64,000 nucleotides of DNA from Gammaproteobacteria bacterium (GCA_030425195.1 JAUIAV010000003.1:218091-282090); one strand, 5' to 3'. Positions 35,497 to 44,881 are shown, numbered from the stretch's first letter. The notes: a model not told the origin generated them from the letters alone. Made by a program: numbers and translations.

Positions 35497-38166
35497 ATGC
35501 GAGAAGATCTACCCACCGGCCACGTCGCCCTTCTGATGACAGACATCGAGGGTTCCACCCGTCTGCTCCACAGACTCGGCGCCGAAGGTTACGCCCGGGC
35601 CCAGGCGGAACATCGGGATGTGCTGCGCGACGCTTTCTCGCGGCACGGCGGTGTGGAGGTGGACACCCAGGGTGATGCGTTCTTCTACGCGTTCCACGAT
35701 GCGCCGAGCTGTGCCCGTGGAGCGGTCGAGGGCACGCGGGCACTGGCCCGGTACCCGTTCAGCCACGGCGACCAGATCCGGGTGCGGATGGGCATGCATG
35801 CAGGAGAGCCGCAACCCACTGAGGAAGGCTACGTGGGCCTGGTGGTGAATCTCGCCGCCCGGGTTTCCGCCATCGGTCATGGCGGTCAGATTCTCCTCTC
35901 CGAGGCAGCGGCCCGGGAATCAGTCGAACGGCTCGAGAAAGACGACATCACGCTGCGGGATCTGGGCGAGCATCGGCTCAAGGACATCGAAACTCCGGAG
36001 CATCTGTTCCAGATCGTCATCCCCGAGCTCCCGTCCGACTTTCCGCCGCCACGCTCGACGGAATCCAGACCGTCCAACCTCCCCGTCCCGCTCACGCCAT
36101 TCATCGGCCGTGCGAAAGAGGTGGCGGAGGTACGCAATCTGCTCATGAATCCCCAGACCCGGGCAGTCACGCTGCTCGGTCCCGGCGGCACCGGCAAGTC
36201 CCGCCTGTCTCTGCGTGTGGCGGACGAGGTGATCCACGCCATGGCGGATGGCGCGTTTTTCGTCGGCCTCGCCGCCATCCGCGACCCGGCCCTGGTGCTT
36301 CCCACCATCGCTGCCAGCCTGGAGGTGAGGGAGGAGCCCGGCCGTCCGCTGCTTGAATCACTCAGGACCCATCTCAGCACACGGGAGCTGCTGCTCGTCA
36401 TCGACAACTTCGAGCAGGTGAGTCAGGCGGCCAGAACCATCGGCGAGCTCCAGGCCTCGAGCCCTGGGCTCAAAATTCTGACGACCAGCCGGCAGCCGCT
36501 CCGGCTTTCCGGCGAGCGGGTGTATCCGGTACCGCCCCTGGGGCTTCCGCCGGAAGGTACCGCGCTCGACAACCTGGATACCGTGGCCGGCTTCGAGGCC
36601 GTCCGCCTGTTCGTGGACCGGGCCAGGAATGCACAGTGGGATTTCGAGCTGACTGCCGACAACGTGGCGGATGTGATCGAGATCTGCCGCAAGCTGGACG
36701 CATTGCCCCTGGCCATCGAACTGGCCACCGCCCGCCTGTACTCCATGACCACCCGTGACCTGCTGAAGGCCCTGAAGAACCGGATGGCCGTGCTCACCGG
36801 CGGTTCCGCGGACCTTCTGGACCATCAGCAGACACTCAAGGATCTGGTCGCCTGGAGCTACGACCTGCTGGACGAGCGGGAGCAGCTGCTCTGGCGGCGC
36901 CTGGCCGTCTTTGAAGGGGGTGCGCCCCTGCCTGCCATCGGGCCCGTCTGCGATCCGGACGACGAGTACGTGTTTCCGCTCGATCTGGACAGCCTTGTCA
37001 GCAAGAGTCTTCTGAATCTCTCCTTCGATGGTTCGGGTCTCGAGGACGAAGAGGACGATCTGCCTTTCAGCCAGCGGGCCGGCATGCTGCAGACACTGCG
37101 CGACTACGCGCTCGTGCAACTCAAGCAATCCGGAGAAACCGAAAGCCTGGCGGAACGGCACGCCCGCTGGTTCGGCGCTTACGCCGAACGCGCCGCAGCC
37201 GATCTGCGCGGACCGGATTCCGGCGGCTGGCTGAAGCGTCTGGACGCGGACCAGGCGAATTTCCGCAGTGCCATGCACTGGTCACTGAGGCACGAACCGT
37301 CGCTGGCCGCCAGCACGGCAGGCGGTCTATGGTTCCACTGGTACCAGCGCGGCCAGTTCAGCGAGGGCCGCGACTGGCTCGAGAAAGTCATCGGTTCGGA
37401 AGCGCCCGCGTCGACAAAGGCTCGGAGCCTGCTGGGTCTGGCCAACCTGGAACGCGTGCAGAACAACGCGGAAGCGGCCCGGGCGCACTGCGAGGCGGCG
37501 CTGGCCGGCTTCGAGTCCGCGGCAGACGAAGAAGGCATTGCCGATGCGCTCAGCCAGCTCGGCAGCATTCACCACTACCTGGGTCATCTCGATACCGCAG
37601 AAGAACACACGTCCCTCGCGGTGGAGAAACTGCGCGCGCTCGGTTCCCGCGGCCGCCTGTCCTTCAGCCTGGTGGTGCTCGGCGCACTCAAGCAGGGGCG
37701 GGAGCAGCTGGATGAGGCCCTCGACCACTACCAGGAAGGCCTGGCGCTGGGGCGGGAACTCGGCGATGCGAACTACATCGCCACCGGACTCGTAAACATC
37801 GGCGAAGTGCTGGCCCTCAAGGGAGATGCAGACGGCGCGGCGCGGCGCGTGCAGGAAAGCCTGGCGATCTTCCAGGCACTCGGGGTACGCAATGCCATCG
37901 CCTACTGTCTGGAGATGCTGGCGGGCATCGAACTGGACCGCTCACGATTCGCCGCAGCGGCCCGGCTGTTCGGCGCCGCCGACCGGCTCCGCGAGGTGCT
38001 GAATGCACCGCTGGAGTCCTTCAATCAGGCGCGGTATGACCAGGACGTCGCCAGAGCGCGCGCGGGTGCCGGCGACGAGACTTTCAGCGCAGAGTTCGAA
38101 GCCGGCCGCAGCATGAGCCTGGATGAGGCGATCACCCAGGCTCAAGCCGAGGCCGCAGAAGCCTAG
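35497..38166 (+). CDS. Class III nucleotide cyclase - STAND ATPase - TPR signalling protein
   Basis: An 889-residue protein. The N-terminal class III cyclase domain (about 8-175) has MTDIEGST with metal Asp16, VDTQGDAFF with metal Asp60, and VVNLAARVSAIG (transition-state Asn and Arg). The usual adenine-selecting Lys is Asp56 here. An AfsR/NB-ARC-like ATPase follows: GPGGTGKS (228-235), Walker B LLVIDNFEQV (D303), then a winged-helix-like LKDLVAWSYDLLDEREQLLW. About 600-860 are TPR-like helices (LDEALDHYQEGLALGRELG and similar). No DNA-binding domain or membrane helix is visible. It presumably senses a ligand through the TPR/STAND part and makes a cyclic nucleotide. It is 102 bases after the giant protein, same strand. 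Confidence 0.9.
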   Translation: MREDLPTGHVALLMTDIEGSTRLLHRLGAEGYARAQAEHRDVLRDAFSRHGGVEVDTQGDAFFYAFHDAPSCARGAVEGTRALARYPFSHGDQIRVRMGMHAGEPQPTEEGYVGLVVNLAARVSAIGHGGQILLSEAAARESVERLEKDDITLRDLGEHRLKDIETPEHLFQIVIPELPSDFPPPRSTESRPSNLPVPLTPFIGRAKEVAEVRNLLMNPQTRAVTLLGPGGTGKSRLSLRVADEVIHAMADGAFFVGLAAIRDPALVLPTIAASLEVREEPGRPLLESLRTHLSTRELLLVIDNFEQVSQAARTIGELQASSPGLKILTTSRQPLRLSGERVYPVPPLGLPPEGTALDNLDTVAGFEAVRLFVDRARNAQWDFELTADNVADVIEICRKLDALPLAIELATARLYSMTTRDLLKALKNRMAVLTGGSADLLDHQQTLKDLVAWSYDLLDEREQLLWRRLAVFEGGAPLPAIGPVCDPDDEYVFPLDLDSLVSKSLLNLSFDGSGLEDEEDDLPFSQRAGMLQTLRDYALVQLKQSGETESLAERHARWFGAYAERAAADLRGPDSGGWLKRLDADQANFRSAMHWSLRHEPSLAASTAGGLWFHWYQRGQFSEGRDWLEKVIGSEAPASTKARSLLGLANLERVQNNAEAARAHCEAALAGFESAADEEGIADALSQLGSIHHYLGHLDTAEEHTSLAVEKLRALGSRGRLSFSLVVLGALKQGREQLDEALDHYQEGLALGRELGDANYIATGLVNIGEVLALKGDADGAARRVQESLAIFQALGVRNAIAYCLEMLAGIELDRSRFAAAARLFGAADRLREVLNAPLESFNQARYDQDVARARAGAGDETFSAEFEAGRSMSLDEAITQAQAEAAEA

Positions 38167-40265
38167 AAGGTCACATCAACGCGGGCAAAGAAGTTCCGGC
38201 CGTAACCAGGCAGCCGATCACCGACGGCGATGTCCGGATTTCCGCCCACCCGGTTGATACCGGACAGATGATCCGAATACACCTTGTCCGCCAGGTTCTC
38301 CACACCGGCCGAGACCCGGAGCATGGGCGTTGCCTGCCAGAATCCGTTCAGATTGAACAGCGCGTACCCGCTCGTCTGTGGCTCGCCGTTGAAGGCTGCG
38401 ACCTTGTCCTGCTCTGCGGTAAAAAAGCTCTCGACCCCCACACCCCAGTTGGACGTGCCGTAGTTCAGCGCCACCAGTCCGTTGAGCGGCGGGATCCGGT
38501 AGACGTTGTCGCCATCGGTTTTGCCGCGCACGTAGTTCAGCACGCCGGACAGGGACCAGCGTTCCGCCAGCTTCCAGCCCCAGTCCAGATCGAAGCCGTA
38601 GAACTCGGCGTCCACGTTCTGAAACTCGAGCGGATCCGGCGCACTGGTGCCATTCATCATGTTCATCATGCGTACGAACATGACGGCGGCGGTGTTGGTG
38701 GAGACGCCACCCTGAATGTAGTCGCTCACGTCCCGGTAGAAGATCCTCGGTGAGAGCCGGAGTCCATCCCGCTCGAAGTCGAGCCCGACTTCCATCTCGG
38801 CGGCGATCTCGGAATCCAGATCCAGATTACCCGTGTAGGTGCGTCCGTCGGCGAGGCCGGCCGTCGCCTGCAGCGGCAGCCACAGATACCTTTCCTGATA
38901 GGAGGGTGCCCGGGTCTTGCGCGCCGCGCCGACGTAGTAGCTGAGGTCGGGACCGGCTTCGTAACGCAGCTTGGCCACCAGGTCCACGTTGTTGTCCGTG
39001 ATGCTGCGATCGGCGCCGTTGAAGCTGTCCCTGAGCGCCACCGCCGGCGGCATGCCCATCATTGCCGGAGTGCCGTTCACCACATCGGCGTCCGACTCGA
39101 TCCGGTTGTAACGTCCACCCAGTTCCAGGCTCCAGGCATCCGCCAGACGGAAGGTCTTCTCGACGAACATACCGAGCAGCTGGCGTTCCGCATCATTGAA
39201 ATTGACCACGAAGAAGGCCGGGGCATTCGGATTGTCGATGTTCGAGTTGTGCACCTCGTTGTGCCCGTCCACGCCGAATCGCCAGCCATCCAGCTCGAGC
39301 ACCACGGAGAAGCCCAGGTTCTCCACGTCCGTGATGTTGCGCCGGTAGTTGGCGCCTGCCGCAGGCGGCGTCCGCAGGTGGTAGTTGGTCATGCCATGAT
39401 CGATCTCGCTCCACCAGACACGGCTCTCCAGCGTCCAGCGCTCGCCGCCGTAGGCGTAGCCGAATCCGGCCAGGTCCGAATCGATGTACTCGATGTCCAT
39501 GGGCAGGGCCGGGGTGCCGGTATCTCCGGTTTCGTTGCGTCCGTAGTCGAGCTGGAAACTGTGCTGACCGGTCCGGAAGCCGTAGCCCACGTCCACCCGG
39601 GAACGGTCGTACTCCGTGGGCAGAATCAGACCCTCGCCGAACTCTGCGTCGTCGGCCTGCTCGGTCAGTCCGGAGAGCTTCAGACGATGGTTCCGGTTCG
39701 AGGCCACGACCGCGCCGGAGAGGAGGGTCGCGTCGTTGACGGAATGGGCGCCGGCACGCACACGGCCTTCGATCAGACCGTCCGATTCGCTGAACCGCCC
39801 CTGCCAGGTGTTCGCGTCCACCACACCGCCGATGGTTTCCATGCCGGCACCGACACTCGCGATCCCCCGGTGCACTTCCAGGGACTCGAGATGGGCCGCC
39901 GGTGCGTAGGACAGGGGCGGATCCATCCAGTTCGGTCCGCCCGGGCTGATGTGCTGCCCGTTGATGCGGCTGCTCACGCGCATGCGCGACATTCCCCGGT
40001 ACTGGGCCATGCCCGTCAGCGGGCCATTGCTGACCACGTTGGCTCCAACCGCCCGTTTCAGCAGCGTGGCCGAGTCCGGGACGATGTTCAGCGTTTCCGC
40101 CAGCTCGTAGATACGTCGATCGGTTTCACCCGTCACCACCATTTCTTCGACGATGGTGGTCGCCGGTTCAACCGTCTCTGCTGCCCGGGCAGCGCCCGTC
40201 AGCCCCAGGGTGCCGGCAACGAAAGCCGGCACCAGGCACAATTGCCTTGTTCTTCTGTGTTTCAT
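38163..40265 (-). CDS. TonB-dependent receptor, copper (OprC/NosA) type
   Basis: A 700-residue outer-membrane receptor with signal peptide (about 1-28), plug domain from IVEEMVVTGE, and C-terminal strand RNFFARVDVTF ending in Phe. The plug carries GPLTGMAQYRGM and SPGGPNWMDPPLSYAPA, the hallmark of OprC/NosA copper receptors. Met-rich loops (PAMMGMPPA; VRMMNMMNG) could bind copper. It is downstream of a DUF2946 gene, a common companion of copper receptors. Its stop and that of the convergent cyclase gene share the palindrome CTAG at 38163-38166. Confidence 0.88.
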   Translation of the reverse strand: MKHRRTRQLCLVPAFVAGTLGLTGAARAAETVEPATTIVEEMVVTGETDRRIYELAETLNIVPDSATLLKRAVGANVVSNGPLTGMAQYRGMSRMRVSSRINGQHISPGGPNWMDPPLSYAPAAHLESLEVHRGIASVGAGMETIGGVVDANTWQGRFSESDGLIEGRVRAGAHSVNDATLLSGAVVASNRNHRLKLSGLTEQADDAEFGEGLILPTEYDRSRVDVGYGFRTGQHSFQLDYGRNETGDTGTPALPMDIEYIDSDLAGFGYAYGGERWTLESRVWWSEIDHGMTNYHLRTPPAAGANYRRNITDVENLGFSVVLELDGWRFGVDGHNEVHNSNIDNPNAPAFFVVNFNDAERQLLGMFVEKTFRLADAWSLELGGRYNRIESDADVVNGTPAMMGMPPAVALRDSFNGADRSITDNNVDLVAKLRYEAGPDLSYYVGAARKTRAPSYQERYLWLPLQATAGLADGRTYTGNLDLDSEIAAEMEVGLDFERDGLRLSPRIFYRDVSDYIQGGVSTNTAAVMFVRMMNMMNGTSAPDPLEFQNVDAEFYGFDLDWGWKLAERWSLSGVLNYVRGKTDGDNVYRIPPLNGLVALNYGTSNWGVGVESFFTAEQDKVAAFNGEPQTSGYALFNLNGFWQATPMLRVSAGVENLADKVYSDHLSGINRVGGNPDIAVGDRLPGYGRNFFARVDVTF

Positions 40266-40369
40266 GTTCTCATCTCACTTGCCGCCATCTCATGGCGGTT
40301 GCGTCGGCACGGACACGGGGAACCGCAGCCGGACGCGGCTATCAGTCTGTTACAGGGAGCTCGTGAGAT

Positions 40370-40771
40370 TCAGGCGGGCGGTGCCCGGGAGGGAGGAGAA
40401 AGTAAAGGCCACAGCCGCGCCGGTGCGGCGTATGCATCCGTACGGCTGCCCGGTTCCGGCAGCCGGTGCTCTGAAGGCAGTGCCGCCACACCGGCGGTCG
40501 TGTCCATGACGCTGCCCAGTGGGCAGTGGCCGTCCAGTGAAACGTCTTCTCCGGCGCCGGCCGTCTCATGATGATGCGCATGTTCCCCATGGGCCAGGAA
40601 GCCTGCCGGCAGACCTTCCGGACAGAGTACGACGGGCCAGCCACCATCCAGGCTGCCGGCCATGTAACCGGGTGGTGCCAGGCTCTGAAGCAGCAGGGCC
40701 AGGGATACGCAGATGACGGCGACCGCCCGGCGCGATCTCTCCGATGCAGGTGCCGCGATCAGTCGGGACAC
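40370..40771 (-). CDS. DUF2946-like small exported or membrane protein with His/Cys motifs
   Basis: A 133-residue protein, GTG start, with one N-terminal hydrophobic helix (about 16-31) followed by APPGYMAG, VVLCPEGLPAGF, HGEHAHHHE and DGHCPLGS. The PGYM/LCP/H-rich/HCPLG pattern is that of DUF2946 proteins, which often sit beside copper-type TonB receptors and are thought to bind metal. It lies 3 bases after the AroQ-PheC gene and 104 bases before the receptor. The long Pro/Ala tail is not conserved in type. Confidence 0.72.
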   Translation of the reverse strand: MSRLIAAPASERSRRAVAVICVSLALLLQSLAPPGYMAGSLDGGWPVVLCPEGLPAGFLAHGEHAHHHETAGAGEDVSLDGHCPLGSVMDTTAGVAALPSEHRLPEPGSRTDAYAAPARLWPLLSPPSRAPPA

Positions 40772-40774
40772 GCG

Positions 40775-41905
40775 CTACTCCAGATGTTTTTCCAGTAAAG
40801 CACCGACGGTGCCGTCACCCAGCCGCAGCGACAGCCAGGTGTCCACGAAGGCCTTGAGCGGTGCATCGACGGGCATCAGATACGCCTTTTCCTGATAGGT
40901 CAGCGTCTGGCCCATTGTGCCGCACAGACCCGGGTTTCTGCGAGCCTGCAGCGCCACCTCGATACTGTCCGTAATCATCACGTCCGCTTCTTCCGCGAGG
41001 ATGGCGAGAAAGATGGTTCGATTGTCCCCGTGCAGGACTTTCTCCGCCCGCGTCAGCCGCTCGTCCACGAAGCGCTCGTTGGTGCCACCCGGGTTCACGA
41101 TCACGCGTACCCCGGGCTGATCAATGCCGTCGAGGCGACTGAACCGTCTTCTGTCCTCGCAGCGGGCAATCGGCATCTTACCACCGATGTAGTAAGGCAC
41201 GGACAGATTGCCGACCCGCGCCCGGTCCAGGGTCCTGGAAACTCCGCTCATCGCCACATCGAAACGTCCGGCGAGCAGATCCCCGGTGAGCGCAGGCCAG
41301 CTGGTCTTCACCAGCACCAGCGCCACGCCCAGCGCCTGTGCCAGATCTCCGGCCAGATCGATGTCCAGCCCCACCGGCTCGAAGGTTCCGTCCGCGGAAT
41401 CGGCTGCAAGGGAAAACGGTGCATAGTCGCCGGTAGTGCCGACCCGCAGGGTGCCCGTGTCGAGAATCTGTGCCAGGCGGCTCTCATAAGCCGACACACG
41501 ACGGAGTGCGGCGAAGAGCTCGTCACGACGTCCGTCACCCAGACCCGCCACCTGCACCAGGGCCGCGAAGGCCACCGCATCGTGACCCGTCGTCCGCCCG
41601 AGCATGGACAGAATACGATCACCCAGTTCGAGCAGACGCGGGCGGATGTGGGCATTCAGATCCGGTGCTTCCGCGGGAGAACCTGCCCGGGACCACCGAT
41701 CGAACCAGAAACGCTGAACGTCCTTCGCGGCTTCAATCTGAACCCGGAAGAACGCTTCCGCGTTATCCGCTCTCAGACCCGCATTCAGTGCCTGCTCGCG
41801 GGCGGCGGCCAGAACGACCGTTTCCCGTTCCGCGTCCTCCACCGGCAGACCATTGCGCCACTTGTACGCGGCCACGTCCTGCATGAGGGACAGGCGCTCG
41901 GCCAC
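40775..41905 (-). CDS. Periplasmic chorismate mutase (AroQ-gamma) - cyclohexadienyl dehydratase (PheC) fusion
   Basis: Residues about 1-95 (VAERLSLMQDVAAYKWRNG, then FFRVQIEAAKDVQRFWFDRW) match secreted AroQ-gamma chorismate mutases. Residues about 125-376 match PheC: LRVGTTGDYAPFSL, VKTSWPALTGDLLAGRFDVA, MSGVSRTLDRARVG, VIVNPGGTNERFVDERLT, MITDSIEVALQ and EKAYLMPVDAPLKAF. Together they would turn chorismate into prephenate and then phenylpyruvate outside the cytoplasm. The GTG at 41905 lies after the real N-terminus. In-frame codons from 41995 encode a signal peptide (RAAAVVWCLIVLVLPAGARS) but begin with GTA. It follows the serine hydrolase stop almost without gap and precedes the DUF2946 gene by 3 bases. 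Confidence 0.85.
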   Translation of the reverse strand: MAERLSLMQDVAAYKWRNGLPVEDAERETVVLAAAREQALNAGLRADNAEAFFRVQIEAAKDVQRFWFDRWSRAGSPAEAPDLNAHIRPRLLELGDRILSMLGRTTGHDAVAFAALVQVAGLGDGRRDELFAALRRVSAYESRLAQILDTGTLRVGTTGDYAPFSLAADSADGTFEPVGLDIDLAGDLAQALGVALVLVKTSWPALTGDLLAGRFDVAMSGVSRTLDRARVGNLSVPYYIGGKMPIARCEDRRRFSRLDGIDQPGVRVIVNPGGTNERFVDERLTRAEKVLHGDNRTIFLAILAEEADVMITDSIEVALQARRNPGLCGTMGQTLTYQEKAYLMPVDAPLKAFVDTWLSLRLGDGTVGALLEKHLE

Positions 41906-41996
41906 CAGCCGGTAGAGGTCGTCCGCCGGCGCCGACCGGGCCCCCGCCGGCAGGACGAGGACGATCAGGCACCAGACGACCGCAGCGGCGCGTACG

Positions 41997-43361
41997 CTAC
42001 TCGACGATGGACTGATAGGTGAGCACCTTGAACGTGTCGGCCAGCCGGGTTCGGTGGGGAATGCTCTGAACCATGAAGATGCCGATCAGGTTCTCTTCCG
42101 GGTCGATCCAGAACCGGGTACCTGCCGCCCCACCCCAGTTGTATTCGCCTTCGGAACCGATCTCGCCGATCTCGCCCTGATCGAGCGCTACGGCGAAACC
42201 GAGACCGAAACCGACACCCGTGCGGCCGAAGCCCATGCTGATGCCGCCGAGATGATTCATGGTCATCAGCTCCACCGTCTTCGGTGACAGAATGTAGACG
42301 CCATCCAGCTCACCGCCGTTCAGCATCATCTGCGAGAAGCGCAGATAGTCTCTCGCCGTGGAGACCAGCCCGCCGCCGCCGCTCTCGAACTTCGCGCCTT
42401 CCATGAATCCGTCGCTCACGGATGCGGGAGCGACGACCAGCGGACCGCTGCCCAGACTGCGGAAGCCATCGGCACCTTCGGCGGTTCCTTCCGGCGTGTA
42501 GAGCTGGGCGAGCCGTCCCAGCTTGTCTGCCGGCACCACGAAGCTGGTGTCTTTCATGTCGAGCGGATCGAACAGACGCGTCTTCAGGAATTCACCGAGC
42601 GACATGCCGGAGAGCACTTCCACCAGACGTCCCTGGATGTCCACGGAGACGCTGTAGTGCCAGCGCGTACCGGGATCGTACTGCAGGGGAATCTTTCCGA
42701 GCCGGGTGACGAACTCCTCGAGATCCACGTCGTCGGTAATGATGCCCGCCTCCCGGTAGAGCCGGTCGACCTCCGTATCGCCGAAAACGCCATAAGTGAA
42801 GCCGGCCGTGTGCGTGAGCAGATCACGGATCGTCGGCTGCCGCATGGGTTTGCGGGTCTGTCCGGTGAGATCCTCGTTCCCTTCTCCCAGAGTCATACTC
42901 TGGGTACCGTCGGAGACGATCCGGGTGTTGCCGCCGTCTGCCGTGGAACGCGCCACCACGAGATCCGCCAGCTCCGGTATGTACTTGGCCACCGGGTCAT
43001 TCAGGAAGAACCTGCCTTCCTCATAGAGCATCATCAGGGCAACGCCGGTGATCGGCTTGGTCATCGAATAGATACGGAACAGGGCATCCTCGGCCATGGG
43101 CTCTCCGGCTTCCCGGTCCTTCATGCCCCAGGTTTGCGTGTAGGCGATGCGGCCGTTGCGGGCGATGACGGCCATGCCGCCGATCATGGTGCCGTCATCG
43201 ACGGCGCTGTTCATGTACTCACCGATCCGCTCCAGCCTCTGCGCATCGAGCCCGACCCGGGCGGGTGCCGTAGAGGGGATTTCGCGGGCCAGCGCCTGGC
43301 CGGTAGACAGAACCAGGAGCACGGCGAGCACGCCGCGGACGAGTGCGTGAGAGCGGAACAT
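41997..43361 (-). CDS. Exported serine hydrolase, class C beta-lactamase family
   Basis: A 454-residue protein with a signal peptide (about 1-25, cleavage near ALA/RE). The nucleophile motif is SMTK in FRIYSMTKPITG, the second motif region is WHYSVSVDIQGRLVEVLSG, and the end has EYNWGGAAGTRFWIDPEENL. It resembles the hydrolase at 4153 closely in these segments, but this copy is exported and longer. Members are esterases or peptidases more often than lactamases. It heads a minus-strand run with the AroQ-PheC, DUF2946 and copper-receptor genes. Confidence 0.92.
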   Translation of the reverse strand: MFRSHALVRGVLAVLLVLSTGQALAREIPSTAPARVGLDAQRLERIGEYMNSAVDDGTMIGGMAVIARNGRIAYTQTWGMKDREAGEPMAEDALFRIYSMTKPITGVALMMLYEEGRFFLNDPVAKYIPELADLVVARSTADGGNTRIVSDGTQSMTLGEGNEDLTGQTRKPMRQPTIRDLLTHTAGFTYGVFGDTEVDRLYREAGIITDDVDLEEFVTRLGKIPLQYDPGTRWHYSVSVDIQGRLVEVLSGMSLGEFLKTRLFDPLDMKDTSFVVPADKLGRLAQLYTPEGTAEGADGFRSLGSGPLVVAPASVSDGFMEGAKFESGGGGLVSTARDYLRFSQMMLNGGELDGVYILSPKTVELMTMNHLGGISMGFGRTGVGFGLGFAVALDQGEIGEIGSEGEYNWGGAAGTRFWIDPEENLIGIFMVQSIPHRTRLADTFKVLTYQSIVE

Positions 43362-43414
43362 AACGGTAGCTTCCCTGAAAATCGGCCAGCGAAGGCTAAC
43401 TGATCCGACCCGGT

Positions 43415-44881
43415 TCAGAAAGCCTGGATCATCTTCGCCGCCAGGCTGGGTCCCGCAATGGCTTCCGGCAGCTCCACCACCGGCGCTCCGGACAGGCTCT
43501 GTGCCGCCGCCCGCATCAGCGGCTGAGGCGGATTGCAGCTGCTGCCATTGGTCTCGATGTCATCGAGCACGGCATCGAGCCGTCCTTCCGACGGATCTCC
43601 GAGCAGGTGGTCCCAGTCGTCCGCCACCGAGCAGTTTTCCGGGATGCCCGTGTAGTAGTCCGCTTCGTCCAGCGCGTTCACCGTGCGGAAGGTCACCACG
43701 AACAGCACCATCGAATCATTGCAGTACTCCACGCCCCACTGCCCCACCGGTTTGCCGTAGGTGTTGCCGCCGACGGTGACCGATCGGGTCATGTACGGGG
43801 CCATGCCGCTGATGGTCAGCTCGCTGGCCGACGCGCTGCCCGCATCGGTGATGTAGTAGACGCTCTCCAGGCCTTCGAGCGAGGCGGGCTCGCCGTGAAA
43901 GTAGCGGAAATCGCTGGCGTCACCGTAGTTCGCGGTGACGAAGTCGTTGTACTCATAGCGGAAGAACAGCGTGTTGTTGTCCTGCCGCGCGGGGCCGGCC
44001 ATCAGGGAGCCGAGCACTTCCGCCGTGCTCACCAGACCGCCGCCGTTGTAGCGGAAATCGATGACCAGGTCGTCGATGCCGGTCCCGCCAAGCGCCTGTG
44101 CCTGGCTGACGAGCTCTATCATGGCATTTCTCAGCAGGTCGTCCGCGTTTTCGATGAACGTGCGGAAGAAGATATAGCCCACCATACGGCCGGCCACTTC
44201 AAATACCCGCACCCGCTCCGGCGGCACCGGATCCAGACCCACGGCCTGCTTGGTCAGCGTGACCGTCTGTGGCGTGCCGTCCAGCAGCTCCACATCCAGG
44301 GTCCGCTGTATGCCGACCTCTGAGGGCCCGAAGGTGGATTCCGCATTCACGTTGAGGCTGGAAGTCGGCGTGCCGTTGACGGCCAGGATGGTGGTGCCCC
44401 GGGTGAGGCCGGCAGCATCCGCCGGAGAGCCGCCGAACACGTCGATCAGACGCCAGGCACCACCCGCTTCCACGCCGACACTGAATCCGAATCCGTAGAA
44501 CTCGCCGGCACTGAAGTACTGATCCACCTCCTCCACCGTGGCGTAGTAGGTGAAGCCGCGATCATAGGAGCCCGGTCTGAATCTCAGCTCGTCGAGCAAC
44601 GCATCCACGCTGCCGAACGAGGACAGGCGGCTGCGCACGTCCGCGTACTTGGCCGCCTGTTCTGGAAACTCATTGAAGAAGTAGAAATCTTCCATGATCG
44701 CGAGAACGTCGTTGCGCGCCTCCGAAAGAGAGCACTGAGCATGCGCCGCCGGCAGGCTCGGTACCGGCGGTATTGCTGCCACGACATTGCGGTTGCCGCT
44801 CGAGCCGCCACCACCACCGCAGCCAGCCGCGGCGATGAGCACAAGTGCCAGTAGAATCAGAGACTTATGGGTAAACTGCAT
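43415..44881 (-). CDS. S41-family protease lipoprotein
   Basis: A 488-residue lipoprotein: MQFTHKSLILLALVLIAAAGC (Cys21), then a Gly/Ser linker. About 125-200 form a PDZ-like domain (GAWRLIDVFGGSPADAAGL, GTTILAVNG). The S41 catalytic domain has LVIDFRYNGGGLVSTAEVLGS and the nucleophile region YYITDAGSASASELTISG, followed by YGKPVGQWG. S41 peptidases cut C-terminal or partly unfolded proteins in the periplasm. It is a single gene between the serine hydrolase and the CoA-transferase on the same strand. Confidence 0.92.
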   Translation of the reverse strand: MQFTHKSLILLALVLIAAAGCGGGGGSSGNRNVVAAIPPVPSLPAAHAQCSLSEARNDVLAIMEDFYFFNEFPEQAAKYADVRSRLSSFGSVDALLDELRFRPGSYDRGFTYYATVEEVDQYFSAGEFYGFGFSVGVEAGGAWRLIDVFGGSPADAAGLTRGTTILAVNGTPTSSLNVNAESTFGPSEVGIQRTLDVELLDGTPQTVTLTKQAVGLDPVPPERVRVFEVAGRMVGYIFFRTFIENADDLLRNAMIELVSQAQALGGTGIDDLVIDFRYNGGGLVSTAEVLGSLMAGPARQDNNTLFFRYEYNDFVTANYGDASDFRYFHGEPASLEGLESVYYITDAGSASASELTISGMAPYMTRSVTVGGNTYGKPVGQWGVEYCNDSMVLFVVTFRTVNALDEADYYTGIPENCSVADDWDHLLGDPSEGRLDAVLDDIETNGSSCNPPQPLMRAAAQSLSGAPVVELPEAIAGPSLAAKMIQAF

